Counted from the stretch's first letter, positions 17,363-25,522 are shown. The stretch is 64,000 bases of DNA from Flavobacterium aquidurense (GCA_900107365.1 FNPS01000014.1:1-64000); one strand, 5' to 3'. The notes: generated by a model from the sequence alone, not told the origin. Numbers and translations are program-made.

Positions 17363-18220
17363 ATGAAAAACAAAATTAAATTTGAGCTCTTAACTTCTGA
17401 ATTATTCATTTTAGGAATATTTACTGTATTAGTAAATGATTTTTACTTAAAGTACGAATTTTCAAATATCATTACCGGAAAATTAAGCGACTTTGGCGGA
17501 CTCTTCATATTTCCGTTTTTTCTTGCGGTATTCTTTCCGAACCAAATTGTGAAAATTTATTTTTCAACGGGGTTCTTTTTTATTTTTTGGAAATTTCAAA
17601 TTTCAGATGGATTTATTAACTGGATTTCACAAAGCCTGAATCTTGCTTTTTATAGAACAGTAGACAGTTCAGATTTAATAGCTTTATCTGTTTTGCCTTT
17701 ATCTTATCAGTATTTTAAAAAGAAATATGAAGAAAATAAAAAATCATTCTTTTTAGTGAATTCCTTAATTGGGAGTTTATGCGTTTTTACAATTTTGGCA
17801 GACAGCCAACCCAGACAAGAAATTGCCGTTAAAATAAAATCAAAACAAATCTATCAAATGCCTATGAGCAAGGCAGATTTGTATAAAAAATTGAATATAA
17901 ATAATATTGGGGGAGAAATTGAAGAATTAGAAGGTGCTATTAATTTTTCGTTTGACATACCAGAATATAATGCAATAGCAACTGCAATTACCAGAATAAC
18001 TGAAGACTCAAAAGGAAATGTATTTATAAAAGTTGATAGCATAACAGATATTACAGTTAGGGGAAAGTTAATTCTTGGAATTAAAAATAGTGACTTGGAA
18101 GGTGCTAAAAAAATGACTAAAAATCGATTGGAATCATTATTTAAACAAAATTGTATTGATGAACTCTTGCGTAAAGGATTTTTAAAAAGTGATACGTTCT
18201 GGGCAGACACAAAATATTAA
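17363..18220 (+). CDS. Membrane protein of unknown function
   Basis: 285 residues. The N-terminal half has about four hydrophobic helices (about 13-30, 45-65, 68-85, 128-142), with the conserved-looking loop NDFYLKYEFSNIITGKLSDFGGLF. The C-terminal half (about 150-285) is soluble, mixed alpha/beta, with no recognised motif. The LTGKLSDF-type loop recurs in unannotated Bacteroidota membrane proteins that I remember, but no function is known to me. It follows the broken gene by 48 bp and precedes the NTF2-like gene by 22 bp. Confidence 0.75.
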   Translation: MKNKIKFELLTSELFILGIFTVLVNDFYLKYEFSNIITGKLSDFGGLFIFPFFLAVFFPNQIVKIYFSTGFFFIFWKFQISDGFINWISQSLNLAFYRTVDSSDLIALSVLPLSYQYFKKKYEENKKSFFLVNSLIGSLCVFTILADSQPRQEIAVKIKSKQIYQMPMSKADLYKKLNINNIGGEIEELEGAINFSFDIPEYNAIATAITRITEDSKGNVFIKVDSITDITVRGKLILGIKNSDLEGAKKMTKNRLESLFKQNCIDELLRKGFLKSDTFWADTKY

Positions 18221-18242
18221 TAACTTTTAATCGTCAGTTTTT

Positions 18243-18692
18243 ATGAAAAAATATCTATTATTTATTACAATTGTTCTTTGCTCTTTTCAACTTCAAGCTC
18301 AAACATCTCAGGATTTGCTTGATATCAAACGTGTTGCTTTGGCTTATATCGAGTCACAACATACTCCAAATCCAAAATTGATGGAAAGTGCCTTGCACCC
18401 TCGTTTGGTAAAAAGATCAGTTTTTAGAAATAAGACTGCCCAAAAAGATTTTGTATCAGAATATTTTGCAGAGAATATGATTATTCTTGCGGAAACCTAT
18501 AATGTAAAAGGTGATAAGTTTCCTAAAAATCCAAGAAAAGAAGTGAAATTATTGGATGTTTCTGCAAAAATAGCATCAGTTAAATTAATAGCAGATGCCT
18601 GGATCGATTATATGCATATTGTAAAGGAAAACGGAGAATGGAAAATAATAAATGTACTTTGGCAATATAATGATGTGAAGCAGCATGAATAG
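18243..18692 (+). CDS. Exported NTF2-like (Lumazine_bd_2-type) protein
   Basis: 149 residues with a signal peptide ending LQAQ at about 20. The mature part IKRVALAYIES..NPKLMESALHPRLVKRSVF and the C-terminal AWIDYMHIVKENGEWKIINVLW match the pattern of NTF2-fold proteins annotated as putative lumazine-binding. The fold is a small cone with a hydrophobic pocket, and family members include enzymes and ligand binders, so the substrate cannot be given. Probably periplasmic. Confidence 0.78.
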   Translation: MKKYLLFITIVLCSFQLQAQTSQDLLDIKRVALAYIESQHTPNPKLMESALHPRLVKRSVFRNKTAQKDFVSEYFAENMIILAETYNVKGDKFPKNPRKEVKLLDVSAKIASVKLIADAWIDYMHIVKENGEWKIINVLWQYNDVKQHE

Positions 18693-18734
18693 GATTTCTT
18701 TATAAATTTGTTGTAAAACAAAATAATTATTAAA

Positions 18735-19217
18735 ATGAAAACTCCAAACCCAATCATAACCGTCAACGAAACCGAAGGCCAAAAACTTAAAATAGCCGGA
18801 GGCAATTACCGTATTATAATTTCAGGAAAACAAACCAATGGAGGATATGCCGTAATCGAAATGGCGGTTCCTCCGGGTGCGGGGCCTAATCCACATTCGC
18901 ATGCTGATTTTACAGAAACCTTTTTTGTTTTGGAAGGCGAAGTTTCTTTTAAATCGGAATTAGGAAGTTATGTTGCGAAAAAAGGTTCTTTTGTGAATAT
19001 TCCAAAAGGCGGAATTGTACACGGTTTTAAAAACCTTTCTAACGAACCGGCTAAACTCTTGTGCACCGTAACACCAGCCGGTTTAGATGATTTATTTGAA
19101 GAAATAGCAGAATACCTTGAAACTTCTTCAAACACAGAAAGTGAAACAAAAGAAAAATTAAATTCCCTCTTCGAAAAATACGGACAGCAAATGTTTCCTC
19201 CTGATTATTTAGACTAA
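18735..19217 (+). CDS. Cupin-domain protein
   Basis: 160 residues, cytosolic. The single cupin barrel has motif 1 as PNPHSHADFTETFFVLEGE (two His and a Glu for metal binding) and motif 2 as FVNIPKGGIVHGFKNLS (fourth His ligand). It resembles small quercetin-2,3-dioxygenase-like cupins, followed by a C-terminal helix tail (EIAEYLE...FEKYGQQMFPPDYL). The substrate is unknown. It stands alone between the NTF2-like gene and a large repeat array. Confidence 0.82.
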   Translation: MKTPNPIITVNETEGQKLKIAGGNYRIIISGKQTNGGYAVIEMAVPPGAGPNPHSHADFTETFFVLEGEVSFKSELGSYVAKKGSFVNIPKGGIVHGFKNLSNEPAKLLCTVTPAGLDDLFEEIAEYLETSSNTESETKEKLNSLFEKYGQQMFPPDYLD

Positions 19218-19223
19218 TATTTA

Positions 19224-19412
19224 GTTTACAGTCGCAGTCTCAGTCGCAGTATTCAGTCACAGTCACAGTTTACAGTATTCACAGTATTCGGTCTTTGTAT
19301 TTAGCGTCGCGGAGTGAAAACTGTTAATGGCACCCCAACTGTAAACTGTGACTGAATACTGTGACTGAATACTGCGACTGAATACTGCCACTGAATACTG
19401 CCACTGAATACT
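19224..19412. repeat. Inverted array of CAGTnn / 12-bp units
   Basis: Left arm (19224-19290) runs CAGTCG CAGTCT CAGTCG CAGTAT and on, a 6-bp period. Right arm (19337-19412) repeats the 12-mer GACTGAATACTG about five times with one or two changes per copy. The arms are reverse complements in core and can fold into a long imperfect hairpin around a 46-bp spacer. Confidence 0.88.
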
Positions 19413-19514
19413 TTAAAAAAACTGGAAATAATATAAATTTAGTAACATAATTATGTAAGATGTTGATTTTTAATTTTTTAACTTTAAGAGTTAATAAACT
19501 AAAAAGATATCATT

Positions 19515-19997
19515 ATGAAAATTAAATCAATTTTATTAGGGATGAGCTTTGCTTTTCTGTTGGTTGCCTGTGGTCCAAAAGACGCAGATATTGAAAAAGA
19601 AATAGACGCAAAAATCAGTGGATTGGCGGGAGTCGATGTTACGGTTGTAAAAGGTGTTGCTACTATTTCGGGTACTTGTCAGGATGATGGTGTTAAACAA
19701 AACGCAGAAAGTATTGTAAAAGGAGTTAAAGGGGTAAAATCAGTGGTGAATAACTGCGAAATTATAGCTCCGGAACCTGTAGCGGCTGAAGCTGCGCCGG
19801 TTGAAATTAATCCGGATACTGTTTTAACCACTTCGGTAAATGAGGTAGTGAAAGCTTATAGTGGTGTTAGCGCTACTGTTGCTAGTGGTGTAGTTACACT
19901 TACAGGAGAAATTAAAAGAAGCCAATTAGCACCTTTAATTCAAAGTGTGCAGGAATTGAAACCTAAAAAAGTAGAAAACAAATTAACTATTAAATAA
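19515..19997 (+). CDS. Lipoprotein with two BON domains
   Basis: 160 residues. The signal peptide ends in the lipobox LLVAC (Cys 19). Two BON domains follow (about 26-85 and 98-160), each with the IEKEIDAKI...VDVTVVKGVATISGT type pattern, separated by a Pro/Ala/Glu linker (APEPVAAEAAPVE). BON domains bind membranes or hydrophobic ligands at the cell envelope. A BON-LysM protein gene starts 7 bp downstream, so the two are one transcript and may act together in the envelope stress response, which is inference. Confidence 0.88.
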   Translation: MKIKSILLGMSFAFLLVACGPKDADIEKEIDAKISGLAGVDVTVVKGVATISGTCQDDGVKQNAESIVKGVKGVKSVVNNCEIIAPEPVAAEAAPVEINPDTVLTTSVNEVVKAYSGVSATVASGVVTLTGEIKRSQLAPLIQSVQELKPKKVENKLTIK

Positions 19998-20004
19998 TGA
20001 TGTT

Positions 20005-20376
20005 ATGAGTTTACAAGAGAAATATAAAGAGTTGACAGATTTAGCTTCTACTTTGGGTGTAGCAAATTTACAAGTTAGAGAACAGGATAATGTATTGTAT
20101 ATTGATGGTACAGCAAAATCTGCAGCTGATAAAGAGAAACTTTGGGATAGTTACGGAACATTAGACCCTGATTACAGATCGGCCGATGTGGTGATGAATA
20201 TCGAAGTGGCGGAAGGAACAACTACTGAATACACAGTTAAAAGTGGCGATTCGTTATCCAAAATAGGGAAAGATCATGGCGTCTCCTGGCAAACTATTTT
20301 CGAAGCCAATAAAGATGTAATTAAAAATCCAGATCTGATTCAGCCGGGTTGGAAATTGAAGATACCAACGGCGTAA
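20005..20376 (+). CDS. BON-LysM protein (Kbp/YgaU-like)
   Basis: 123 residues with no signal peptide. The N-terminal half is BON-like (ANLQVREQDNVLYIDGTAKSAADKEKLWD). The C-terminal LysM repeat (about 72-121: YTVKSGDSLSKIGKDHGVSWQTIFEANKD...IQPGWKLKIP) closes the protein. The layout and size match E. coli Kbp, a cytosolic potassium-binding protein. LysM alone would suggest peptidoglycan binding, but the missing export signal favours the Kbp reading. It follows the BON lipoprotein gene by 7 bp. Confidence 0.85.
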   Translation: MSLQEKYKELTDLASTLGVANLQVREQDNVLYIDGTAKSAADKEKLWDSYGTLDPDYRSADVVMNIEVAEGTTTEYTVKSGDSLSKIGKDHGVSWQTIFEANKDVIKNPDLIQPGWKLKIPTA

Positions 20377-20396
20377 TTTATTTGCGGGTTGTTTTG

Positions 20397-20429
20397 AAAG
20401 TCTGTCATTTTTATGATGGACTTTTTTTT
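20397..20429 (+). terminator. Intrinsic terminator after the BON-LysM gene
   Basis: Stem AAAGTCTGTCAT / ATGATGGACTTT with a T4 loop and a T8 tract, 20 bp after the stop codon. Confidence 0.8.
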
Positions 20430-20449
20430 GTTTTAACCATTTTATTTAA

Positions 20450-20491
20450 CCGCAAAGAGCGCAAGGGGTTTATGCGAAGTTCGTTAAGTTT
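20450..20491. repeat. Single arm of a CGCAAAG-type short-unit array
   Basis: Reads CCGCAAAGAG CGCAAGG.. TGCGAAG: a degenerate 9-10 bp unit with core CGCAAAG. No inverted partner is obvious nearby. Confidence 0.5.
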
Positions 20492-20504
20492 TTTCTCATT
20501 TTAT

Positions 20505-20586
20505 GTCATTGCGAGGAACGAAGCAATCACATTTGCCAGAGCAAATTTGCTTTTTGAAGTGTGGTTGCTTCGTTCCTCGAAATGAC
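20505..20586. repeat. GTCATTGCGAGGAACG palindromic element, copy 1
   Basis: Left arm 20505-20530 begins GTCATTGCGAGGAACGAAGC; right arm 20561-20586 ends CGTTCCTCGAAATGAC. About 24 pairs, with an inner small palindrome AGCAAATTTGCT. Two more copies lie at 22781 and 35419. Confidence 0.9.
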
Positions 20587-20629
20587 AGGATTGTGGTTAC
20601 TTTGTTAAAACAAAACTTATTTTGAAACT

Positions 20630-20718
20630 GAGTGCCCTAGCCCTGATAGGAGCGGTATCCTTTTATGGCGGGGTTCGCCATGAAAGATACAAGCAGATAG
20701 CAGGAAATAGCTCCTTCT
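20630..20718 (+). repeat. CCCTGATnGGAGC-family dispersed element, copy 1
   Basis: Runs from AGTGCCCTAGCCCTGATAGG through an internal hairpin (CTTTTATGGCG / CGCCATGAAAG) to GCAGGAAATAGCTCCTTC. The ends share AGCTCCT/AGGAGC complementarity. An inverted copy lies at 42054-42138. Confidence 0.88.
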
Positions 20719-20723
20719 AAACA

Positions 20724-21017
20724 TCACCTTCCCTTTATGCTCAGATCAAATAAAAATTTTGCGGTTTCCTGATCGGAGTCGGCGGAGAAACCTGCTACAT
20801 AAACGCCCTTTTTGCCCGAATTTGATTTAATACCGTATACAACTGCCTCATCGCCTGGATCTGAATCCCCTTCGTATCGATACACATGTACAATTTCAAA
20901 TTTTTCAGGATTTTTTTTAATCGCGTCAGCATTCCGATTAAAATCACATGTAAATCCTTTTTCATGAAGTTGGTCCAAAGCTTTTGAAACAGTTGCGTAG
21001 TGATACATTCTTGTCAT
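20724..21017 (-). CDS. Small conserved protein (misnamed PRPP synthetase family in some databases)
   Basis: 97 residues from ATG 21017. A longer reading to 21236 is open but would cross RNase P RNA on the other strand and is rejected. The sequence MTRMYHYATVSKALDQLHEKGFTCDF and YRYEGDSDPGDEAVVYGIKS is a conserved small Bacteroidota family. From memory its members carry the label phosphoribosylpyrophosphate synthetase; it has no PRPP-synthetase motif and is far too short, so that name is wrong. Function unknown; no signal or membrane segment. Confidence 0.8.
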   Translation of the reverse strand: MTRMYHYATVSKALDQLHEKGFTCDFNRNADAIKKNPEKFEIVHVYRYEGDSDPGDEAVVYGIKSNSGKKGVYVAGFSADSDQETAKFLFDLSIKGR

Positions 21018-21131
21018 GATAATTGATTTAAAAATTAAGGATTTTAAAGGTAACCAATTTAAAATTAAATTGTTATGAAAAATTTGTAAAAATCGGAAAT
21101 TTAAATGACTGATTCTTCGTTGATAAATCGC

Positions 21132-21139
21132 TACTTTTG
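21132..21139 (+). promoter_or_regulatory. rnpB: -7 element (TACTTTTG) of rnpB
   Basis: Exact TAnnTTTG match ending 4 bp before the predicted 5' end of RNase P RNA. That is the spacing expected between a -7 element and the start of transcription. Confidence 0.75.
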
Positions 21140-21143
21140 CACC

Positions 21144-21449
21144 GCAGACCGCCTTATCGTCGCTCAATTCGTTGGGGGGAGGAAAGTCCGGACACCACAG
21201 AGAAGCATAGCGGGTAACACCCGTCGGTGTTAGCAATAACGCAAGGACAAGTGCAACAGAAAGTATGTACAGGTAATGCTGTAGTGAAACCAGGTAAACT
21301 CTATGCGGTGAAATACCAAGTATATCAGCATTTAAGGGCTTCTCGTCCGTTGTTGAAGGGTAGGTAGCTCGAGTCCAGTAGTAATGCTGGATCTAGATAA
21401 ATGATAAGGCCCTGATTTATCAGGGACAGAATCCGGCTTATAGGTCTGC
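21144..21449 (+). ncRNA. rnpB: RNase P RNA, bacterial type A
   Basis: About 306 nt. The ends pair as helix P1 (GCAGACC 21144 with GGTCTGC ending 21449). The universally conserved 5' core GAGGAAAGTCCGGAC begins near 21179, and the 3' core ACAGAATCCGGCTTATAGG is near 21427. The internal GCAACAGAAAGTA..ACTGTAG and GGTGAAA-type regions are present. A T6 tract follows directly as terminator. The RNA forms the catalytic part of the enzyme that trims tRNA 5' leaders. Ends are predicted, accurate to a few nt. Confidence 0.95.
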
Positions 21450-21457
21450 ATTTTTTA

Positions 21458-21465
21458 TATATTTG
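21458..21465 (+). promoter_or_regulatory. -7 element (TATATTTG) before the symporter gene
   Basis: Exact TAnnTTTG match just past the rnpB terminator and 21 bp before ATG 21487. It implies a very short leader for the symporter mRNA. Confidence 0.55.
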
Positions 21466-21486
21466 TGAAAGCGCTAAATCAAATTC

Positions 21487-22737
21487 ATGAATATCCCTAC
21501 TCCAAACTCTTCTCCGAAAACTAAGAAAAGCACTTTTCATTCTATAATTACCAATCTTACTTTTTGGGTTTTAATTGCCATTATTGCTGGTGTTTTGCTC
21601 GGACATTTTTCTCCTGAAAACGGTGTGAAAATGGAAATCGTTGGAAAAACATTTGTCGATATCATCAAACTATTTATTGGTCCAATTATATTCCTGACGA
21701 TTGTCTTGGGAATTTCCGGAATGGGAAACCTGAAAAAAGTAGGCCGAATTGGAATAAAAGCTTTGTTTTATTTTGAAGTGGTTTCGACGATTTCACTGGC
21801 TATTGGAGTGGGCGTTGCCTATTTCTTTCAACCTGGTAAAATTGATAAATCAGGTTTGGCTCTGCAGGATGCGAGTAAGTATACAAATCACGCTGCAGAG
21901 AACTTTTCATGGCTGCAGTTTTTTCTTTCTAATTTTACATTGCAGGTTTTATTGGCTGCGATAGTTTGCGGAATTGCCTTGAACTTTTATCAAAAAAGAG
22001 AGCAGACCATTCTGGTTTTAGAACGTTTCTCAAAAGTAGTTTTTACGGGATTGAAATATGTTATGTATTTGGCTCCAATTGGTGCGTTTGGAGGAATGGC
22101 TTATACAATTGGTAAATTCGGATTAGAGACATTAATTCCATTAGGAAAATTGATGCTTTGCGTTTATCTGACTATGGCTTTGTTTGTGTTCATGGTTTTG
22201 GGAACTATTTTGAGGTATTATAAAATCAATATTCTATCCATTCTAAAATACATTAAAGAAGAACTTTTATTGGTTCTTGGAACATCTTCTTCTGAAGCCG
22301 CTTTGCCAAGTATTATGGTAAAATTAGAACAAATGGGTTGCAGTAAATCGGTAGTGGGTTTGGTGATTCCGACGGGTTATTCTTTTAATCTGGATGGAAC
22401 TTCGATTTATTTGTCGATGTCGGTTATCTTTCTGGCTCAATTGTATGATGTGCATTTGAGTTTTGCTGAAATTCTGAGTGTTATCGGGATTCTGATGATT
22501 ACTTCAAAAGGCGCAGCGGGCGTAACTGGAAGCGGATTTATTGTTTTGGCTTCAACGTTAACAGCCATTCATAAAATTCCGGTTGAAGGTTTAGCCTTCT
22601 TATTGGGCGTTGATAAATTTATGAGTGAAGCAAGAGCGATTACAAACTTAATTGGAAATTCAGTTGCAACAATTATAATTTCGAAAACAGAGCACGATTT
22701 TACGGAGTTGAATTTGGAACCTGTTGTTGAGGAATAA
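21487..22737 (+). CDS. Dicarboxylate/amino acid:cation symporter (DAACS/SDF family)
   Basis: 416 residues, about eight transmembrane helices and two re-entrant loops. The first hairpin carries the serine-rich motif GTSSSEAALPSIM. The TM7 region is PTGYSFNLDGTSIY, where the usual NMDGT is NLDGT, and the second hairpin is GAAGVTGSGFIVLASTL. These match DctA/GltP-type sodium- or proton-coupled uptake systems for C4-dicarboxylates or glutamate; the substrate is not settled by sequence. It is transcribed from its own promoter just behind rnpB. Confidence 0.92.
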   Translation: MNIPTPNSSPKTKKSTFHSIITNLTFWVLIAIIAGVLLGHFSPENGVKMEIVGKTFVDIIKLFIGPIIFLTIVLGISGMGNLKKVGRIGIKALFYFEVVSTISLAIGVGVAYFFQPGKIDKSGLALQDASKYTNHAAENFSWLQFFLSNFTLQVLLAAIVCGIALNFYQKREQTILVLERFSKVVFTGLKYVMYLAPIGAFGGMAYTIGKFGLETLIPLGKLMLCVYLTMALFVFMVLGTILRYYKINILSILKYIKEELLLVLGTSSSEAALPSIMVKLEQMGCSKSVVGLVIPTGYSFNLDGTSIYLSMSVIFLAQLYDVHLSFAEILSVIGILMITSKGAAGVTGSGFIVLASTLTAIHKIPVEGLAFLLGVDKFMSEARAITNLIGNSVATIIISKTEHDFTELNLEPVVEE

Positions 22738-22748
22738 TGTATATTTTG

Positions 22749-22772
22749 CCACGAAGGCACAAAGACGCTAAG
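22749..22772. repeat. Single arm of a CACGAAGG-type short-unit array
   Basis: Reads CACGAAGG CACAAAGA CGCTAAG, an 8-bp period, right after the symporter gene and upstream of a GTCATTGCGAGG element. Confidence 0.5.
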
Positions 22773-22780
22773 TTTTTATT

Positions 22781-22854
22781 TCATTGCGAGGAACGAAACA
22801 ATCACATTTGATGGATCAATTATTAGTGGGGTTGCTTAGTTCCTCGCAATGACA
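22781..22854. repeat. GTCATTGCGAGGAACG palindromic element, copy 2
   Basis: Left arm TCATTGCGAGGAACGAAACA from 22781; right arm ends TAGTTCCTCGCAATGACA at 22854. It has the same arms as the copies at 20505 and 35419 but an unrelated loop. Confidence 0.9.
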
Positions 22855-22932
22855 TACATTGTGCGTAGGTCAGTTGGAATTTAGACCCGAGCGATAGCGA
22901 ACGGGCGAAGCAATTTTTTTAATTGGAATTTT

Positions 22933-23847
22933 ATGATAAGAATAGGAATTTTAGGACTTGGTGGAGTAGGCGGATATTTCGGTGGACTTTTGGCGAAAGC
23001 CTATTATAATTCAACAGAGATTGAAGTAGTTTTTATTGCCAGAGGAGCAACAAAAGAAGCCATTGCTGAGAGCGGTTTGAAAATTATTAATGATGATTCT
23101 GAAATCGTTGCCTATCCAAAATTAGTTTCAAATAATCCGGATGAAATAGGTGTTTTAGATTATTTAATTTGCGCTACCAAAACCTATGATATTGAAGAAA
23201 GTTTACTTTCATTTCAAAAAAGCATTACTTCAAAAACTGTAATTCTACCTTTATACAATGGTGTTGATGCCCCGGAACGTATCGAGAAAATATTTCCTGA
23301 AAATGATATTTTGCAAGGTTGTGTTTATATTGTTTCAATGATTGCTTCGCCGGGGACCATTCGCAGATTAGGTTTTTACGAAAAGCTATTTTTTGGTTCA
23401 AAAACAACTTCAATTGCTAAATTAGAGGCATTGCAAAACATTCTTCAAAAAGCTAAAATCGAAAGTTATTTGGTTGAAAATATTGAAGAAACGGTTTGGG
23501 AAAAATTTATTTTTATTTCAGCTCTGGCTTCGGCAACTTCTTATCTCAACGAGAATATTGGTGAAATTTTAAAGAAAAAGAAATCAATGAAAGTGTATGT
23601 GGAATTGCTCCACGAAATTGAAGTGGTTGCAAAAGCAAAAGGATTGCAATTGCCAAAAGATATTGTTAATCAAACCGTGATTAAGCTCGAAAAATCACCA
23701 AAGGAAGCGACTTCATCGATGCATAGAGATTTACTGGCAAATCGAAATACAGAAGTAACTTCGTTGACACAATTTGTAGTCAACGAAGGTTTAAAATATA
23801 GTGTTGCAACTCCTCTCTACGAAAAGATCGCAAATGCATTATCGTAA
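22933..23847 (+). CDS. panE: 2-dehydropantoate 2-reductase (ketopantoate reductase)
   Basis: 304 residues. The N-terminal Rossmann fold has GLGGVGGYFGG (7-17) for NADPH. The middle VYIVSMIASPGTIRR and the C-terminal ETVWEKFIFISALASATS (catalytic Lys in WEKF) and EATSSMHRDLLANRNTEVTSL blocks are those of PanE/ApbA. It makes pantoate for pantothenate and CoA synthesis. No other pantothenate gene is near. Some relatives act on other 2-oxo acids, so the substrate is by family only. Confidence 0.88.
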   Translation: MIRIGILGLGGVGGYFGGLLAKAYYNSTEIEVVFIARGATKEAIAESGLKIINDDSEIVAYPKLVSNNPDEIGVLDYLICATKTYDIEESLLSFQKSITSKTVILPLYNGVDAPERIEKIFPENDILQGCVYIVSMIASPGTIRRLGFYEKLFFGSKTTSIAKLEALQNILQKAKIESYLVENIEETVWEKFIFISALASATSYLNENIGEILKKKKSMKVYVELLHEIEVVAKAKGLQLPKDIVNQTVIKLEKSPKEATSSMHRDLLANRNTEVTSLTQFVVNEGLKYSVATPLYEKIANALS

Positions 23848-23857
23848 ATTATACCGT

Positions 23858-24052
23858 CTATGATTCGTCTTTTGTAGTACGAACTAAACTTATTCCGGAA
23901 GTAAAGAAAACGATTCCAAGGATTCCGTAAATAATAAGTGATTTAACATCTCGGGTTTCGCCGGATGTACCAGCAAAAATGACTGCTGTGTAAATAAGGC
24001 CCACAATTCCAAGAATGGTAAGCAATCCTCCAAATAATCTTTTTAGGTTCAT
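23858..24052 (-). CDS. Small two-helix membrane protein
   Basis: 64 residues with two hydrophobic helices (about 8-28 and 38-57) joined by a short charged loop (GTSGETRDVKS), and a charged tail. Short membrane proteins of this layout are frequent in flavobacteria. No motif or function is recognised. It converges with panE (10 bp between stops) and is divergent from the 24238 gene. Confidence 0.7.
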   Translation of the reverse strand: MNLKRLFGGLLTILGIVGLIYTAVIFAGTSGETRDVKSLIIYGILGIVFFTSGISLVRTTKDES

Positions 24053-24206
24053 GATTTTGATTTTTAATGTTTATCAAATTTACCTTCTAAAAACTTTATG
24101 GCTGTTATACAATTACTTAGGAAGCTTATATGATTTGCAGTACGGTTTATTATGAATTTTATGTAAGAATTGTTTTTGTTTTTGATTGCTTGTATGGTTT
24201 AAATGC

Positions 24207-24214
24207 TATTTTTG
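24207..24214 (+). promoter_or_regulatory. Full promoter: TTTG (24181) and TATTTTTG
   Basis: Exact -7 match at 24207-24214 with a TTTG at 24181-24184, 22 bp apart, both within the known Bacteroidota range, 23 bp before ATG 24238. Confidence 0.65.
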
Positions 24215-24237
24215 TCACAACCATTTAAAAACCAACA

Positions 24238-24789
24238 ATGAAAAAAAATTATCTGTTTCTATTTCTTTCCGTACTTTTTTTTAATGCTGTAAATGCACAA
24301 GATGATGCTCCGATTTCGGTAGTAAAAAATCAATTTAAAATCAATCCTTTATTATCGCCAGGTTTTGTTTATGAACATGGTTTTTCAGCTAAGAATACGC
24401 TTTACTCTGAAATAAGTACAATTATTGGTTATAGACATGATGGTTTTTACAACGAATCGACCTGGTTTTTTGTGCCAAGAATTAATGAGCAATTTCGTCA
24501 TTATTATAATTTAGAAAAAAGAGCTGCTAAAGGAAAAAGAACAGCAAATAACTCGGGTAACTTTGTTGCGTTATCTGCTGAATATCAGTTTGAATCGATT
24601 TCGACAAACAAATTGTTTACTGAGTACGTGCCTTCATTTACTGTTGGACCAGTTTGGGGAATCCAAAGAACTTATAAAGGGAAATTTAATATTGATTTAA
24701 ATATTGGCGCTGGCGTAAATATTGATAAATACGATACTGAATTTACTCCAATTGCTAATTTTAGCTTAGGTTGGGTAATCGGAAATTAA
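24238..24789 (+). CDS. Exported beta-barrel-like protein of unknown function
   Basis: 183 residues. The signal peptide ends VNAQ at about 21. The mature part alternates polar and hydrophobic residues (FKINPLLSPGFVYEHGF, GNFVALSAEYQFES, FTVGPVWGIQRTY, IANFSLGWVIGN), which suggests an eight-stranded outer-membrane barrel like DUF3575 proteins. It ends with a hydrophobic strand but not a terminal Phe. It has a strong predicted promoter of its own and shares a bidirectional terminator with the convergent two-component operon. Confidence 0.78.
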   Translation: MKKNYLFLFLSVLFFNAVNAQDDAPISVVKNQFKINPLLSPGFVYEHGFSAKNTLYSEISTIIGYRHDGFYNESTWFFVPRINEQFRHYYNLEKRAAKGKRTANNSGNFVALSAEYQFESISTNKLFTEYVPSFTVGPVWGIQRTYKGKFNIDLNIGAGVNIDKYDTEFTPIANFSLGWVIGN

Positions 24790-24800
24790 TTTTTATAAAT

Positions 24801-24840
24801 AAAATAGAAAAGCCTTGATAAATCAGGGCTTTTCTATTTT
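24801..24840. terminator. Bidirectional terminator
   Basis: Stem AAAATAGAAAAGCC.TGAT / ATCA.GGCTTTTCTATTTT (18 pairs plus one G-T). A-rich on the left and T-rich on the right, it serves both the barrel gene (plus) and the response regulator (minus), whose stop codon it overlaps. Confidence 0.85.
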
Positions 24841-25512
24841 AAATTCCAAACCAATATTGCGAACACTTTCAATCTTGATTTTTGGATCTGAATTAAAATA
24901 TTTTCTAAGCCTGCTGATAAAAACATCCATACTTCGGCCTGAGAAATAATCGTCTTTTTTCCAGACAGACATTAAAATTTGATCTCGCTTTAATAACTGG
25001 TTATGGTTTAGATATAGATATTCAATAAGAGAAGCTTCCATTTCTGTAAGTTGCTGGACGTGATTTTTATTGTTGAGAGTTAATCTTTCATTATCAAAAA
25101 CATAAGATCCAATTTCGATTATATTATTTCCTTCCAGAGTTCTCTTTTGTTCGATTCTTTTAAGAATATTTTGCAAACGCAGGACGAGTTCATCGACTTC
25201 AAAAGGTTTTACGATATAGTCATCTGCACCTAATTTTAATCCAATGATTTTGTCTTCTTTTAACTTTCTTGCCGTCAGAAAAATAAACGGAATTTCAGGG
25301 TTGATTGTAATGATTTTTTCGGCCAATGAAAATCCGTCCATTTTAGGCATCATTACATCAAAAATACAAATATCAAAAGTTTGGGTTTTAAAATAGTCCA
25401 ACGCTATTTCTCCATTTTCTGCCCAGATTACTTCGAATTGATGCAGTTCTAAATATTGTTTTAAAATGGCAGCAAAATCAAAATCGTCTTCAGCTAAAAG
25501 TAGTCTTTTCAA
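24823..25512 (-). CDS. OmpR-family response regulator
   Basis: 229 residues. The receiver domain (1-118) has acidic pocket EDD near the N-terminus, phospho-Asp in CIFDVMMPKMDG (about 51), Thr in FLTARK and Lys in YIVKPFE. The winged-helix DNA-binding domain (about 130-227) includes ASLIEYLYLNHNQLLKRDQIL and SRLRKYF. It lies 10 bp behind the kinase gene, so the two form an operon. The pair resembles Bacteroides RprX/RprY in type. The divergent barrel-receptor gene at 27166 is a plausible target. Confidence 0.93.
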   Translation of the reverse strand: MKRLLLAEDDFDFAAILKQYLELHQFEVIWAENGEIALDYFKTQTFDICIFDVMMPKMDGFSLAEKIITINPEIPFIFLTARKLKEDKIIGLKLGADDYIVKPFEVDELVLRLQNILKRIEQKRTLEGNNIIEIGSYVFDNERLTLNNKNHVQQLTEMEASLIEYLYLNHNQLLKRDQILMSVWKKDDYFSGRSMDVFISRLRKYFNSDPKIKIESVRNIGLEFKIEKP

Positions 25513-25522
25513 AATACGGTAA

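Noticed and set aside
20349..20585. A 78-codon open frame on the plus strand
   Set aside because: It overlaps the end of the BON-LysM gene, a terminator and a GTCATTGCGAGG repeat; no protein-like features.
20724..21017. Phosphoribosylpyrophosphate synthetase
   Set aside because: The protein is 97 residues and lacks the PRPP-binding motif; the database name appears to be a propagated error.
20724..21236. Longer N-terminal reading of the 97-residue protein up to 21236
   Set aside because: The extension lies on the opposite strand of RNase P RNA and has no coding character; ATG 21017 starts the conserved part.
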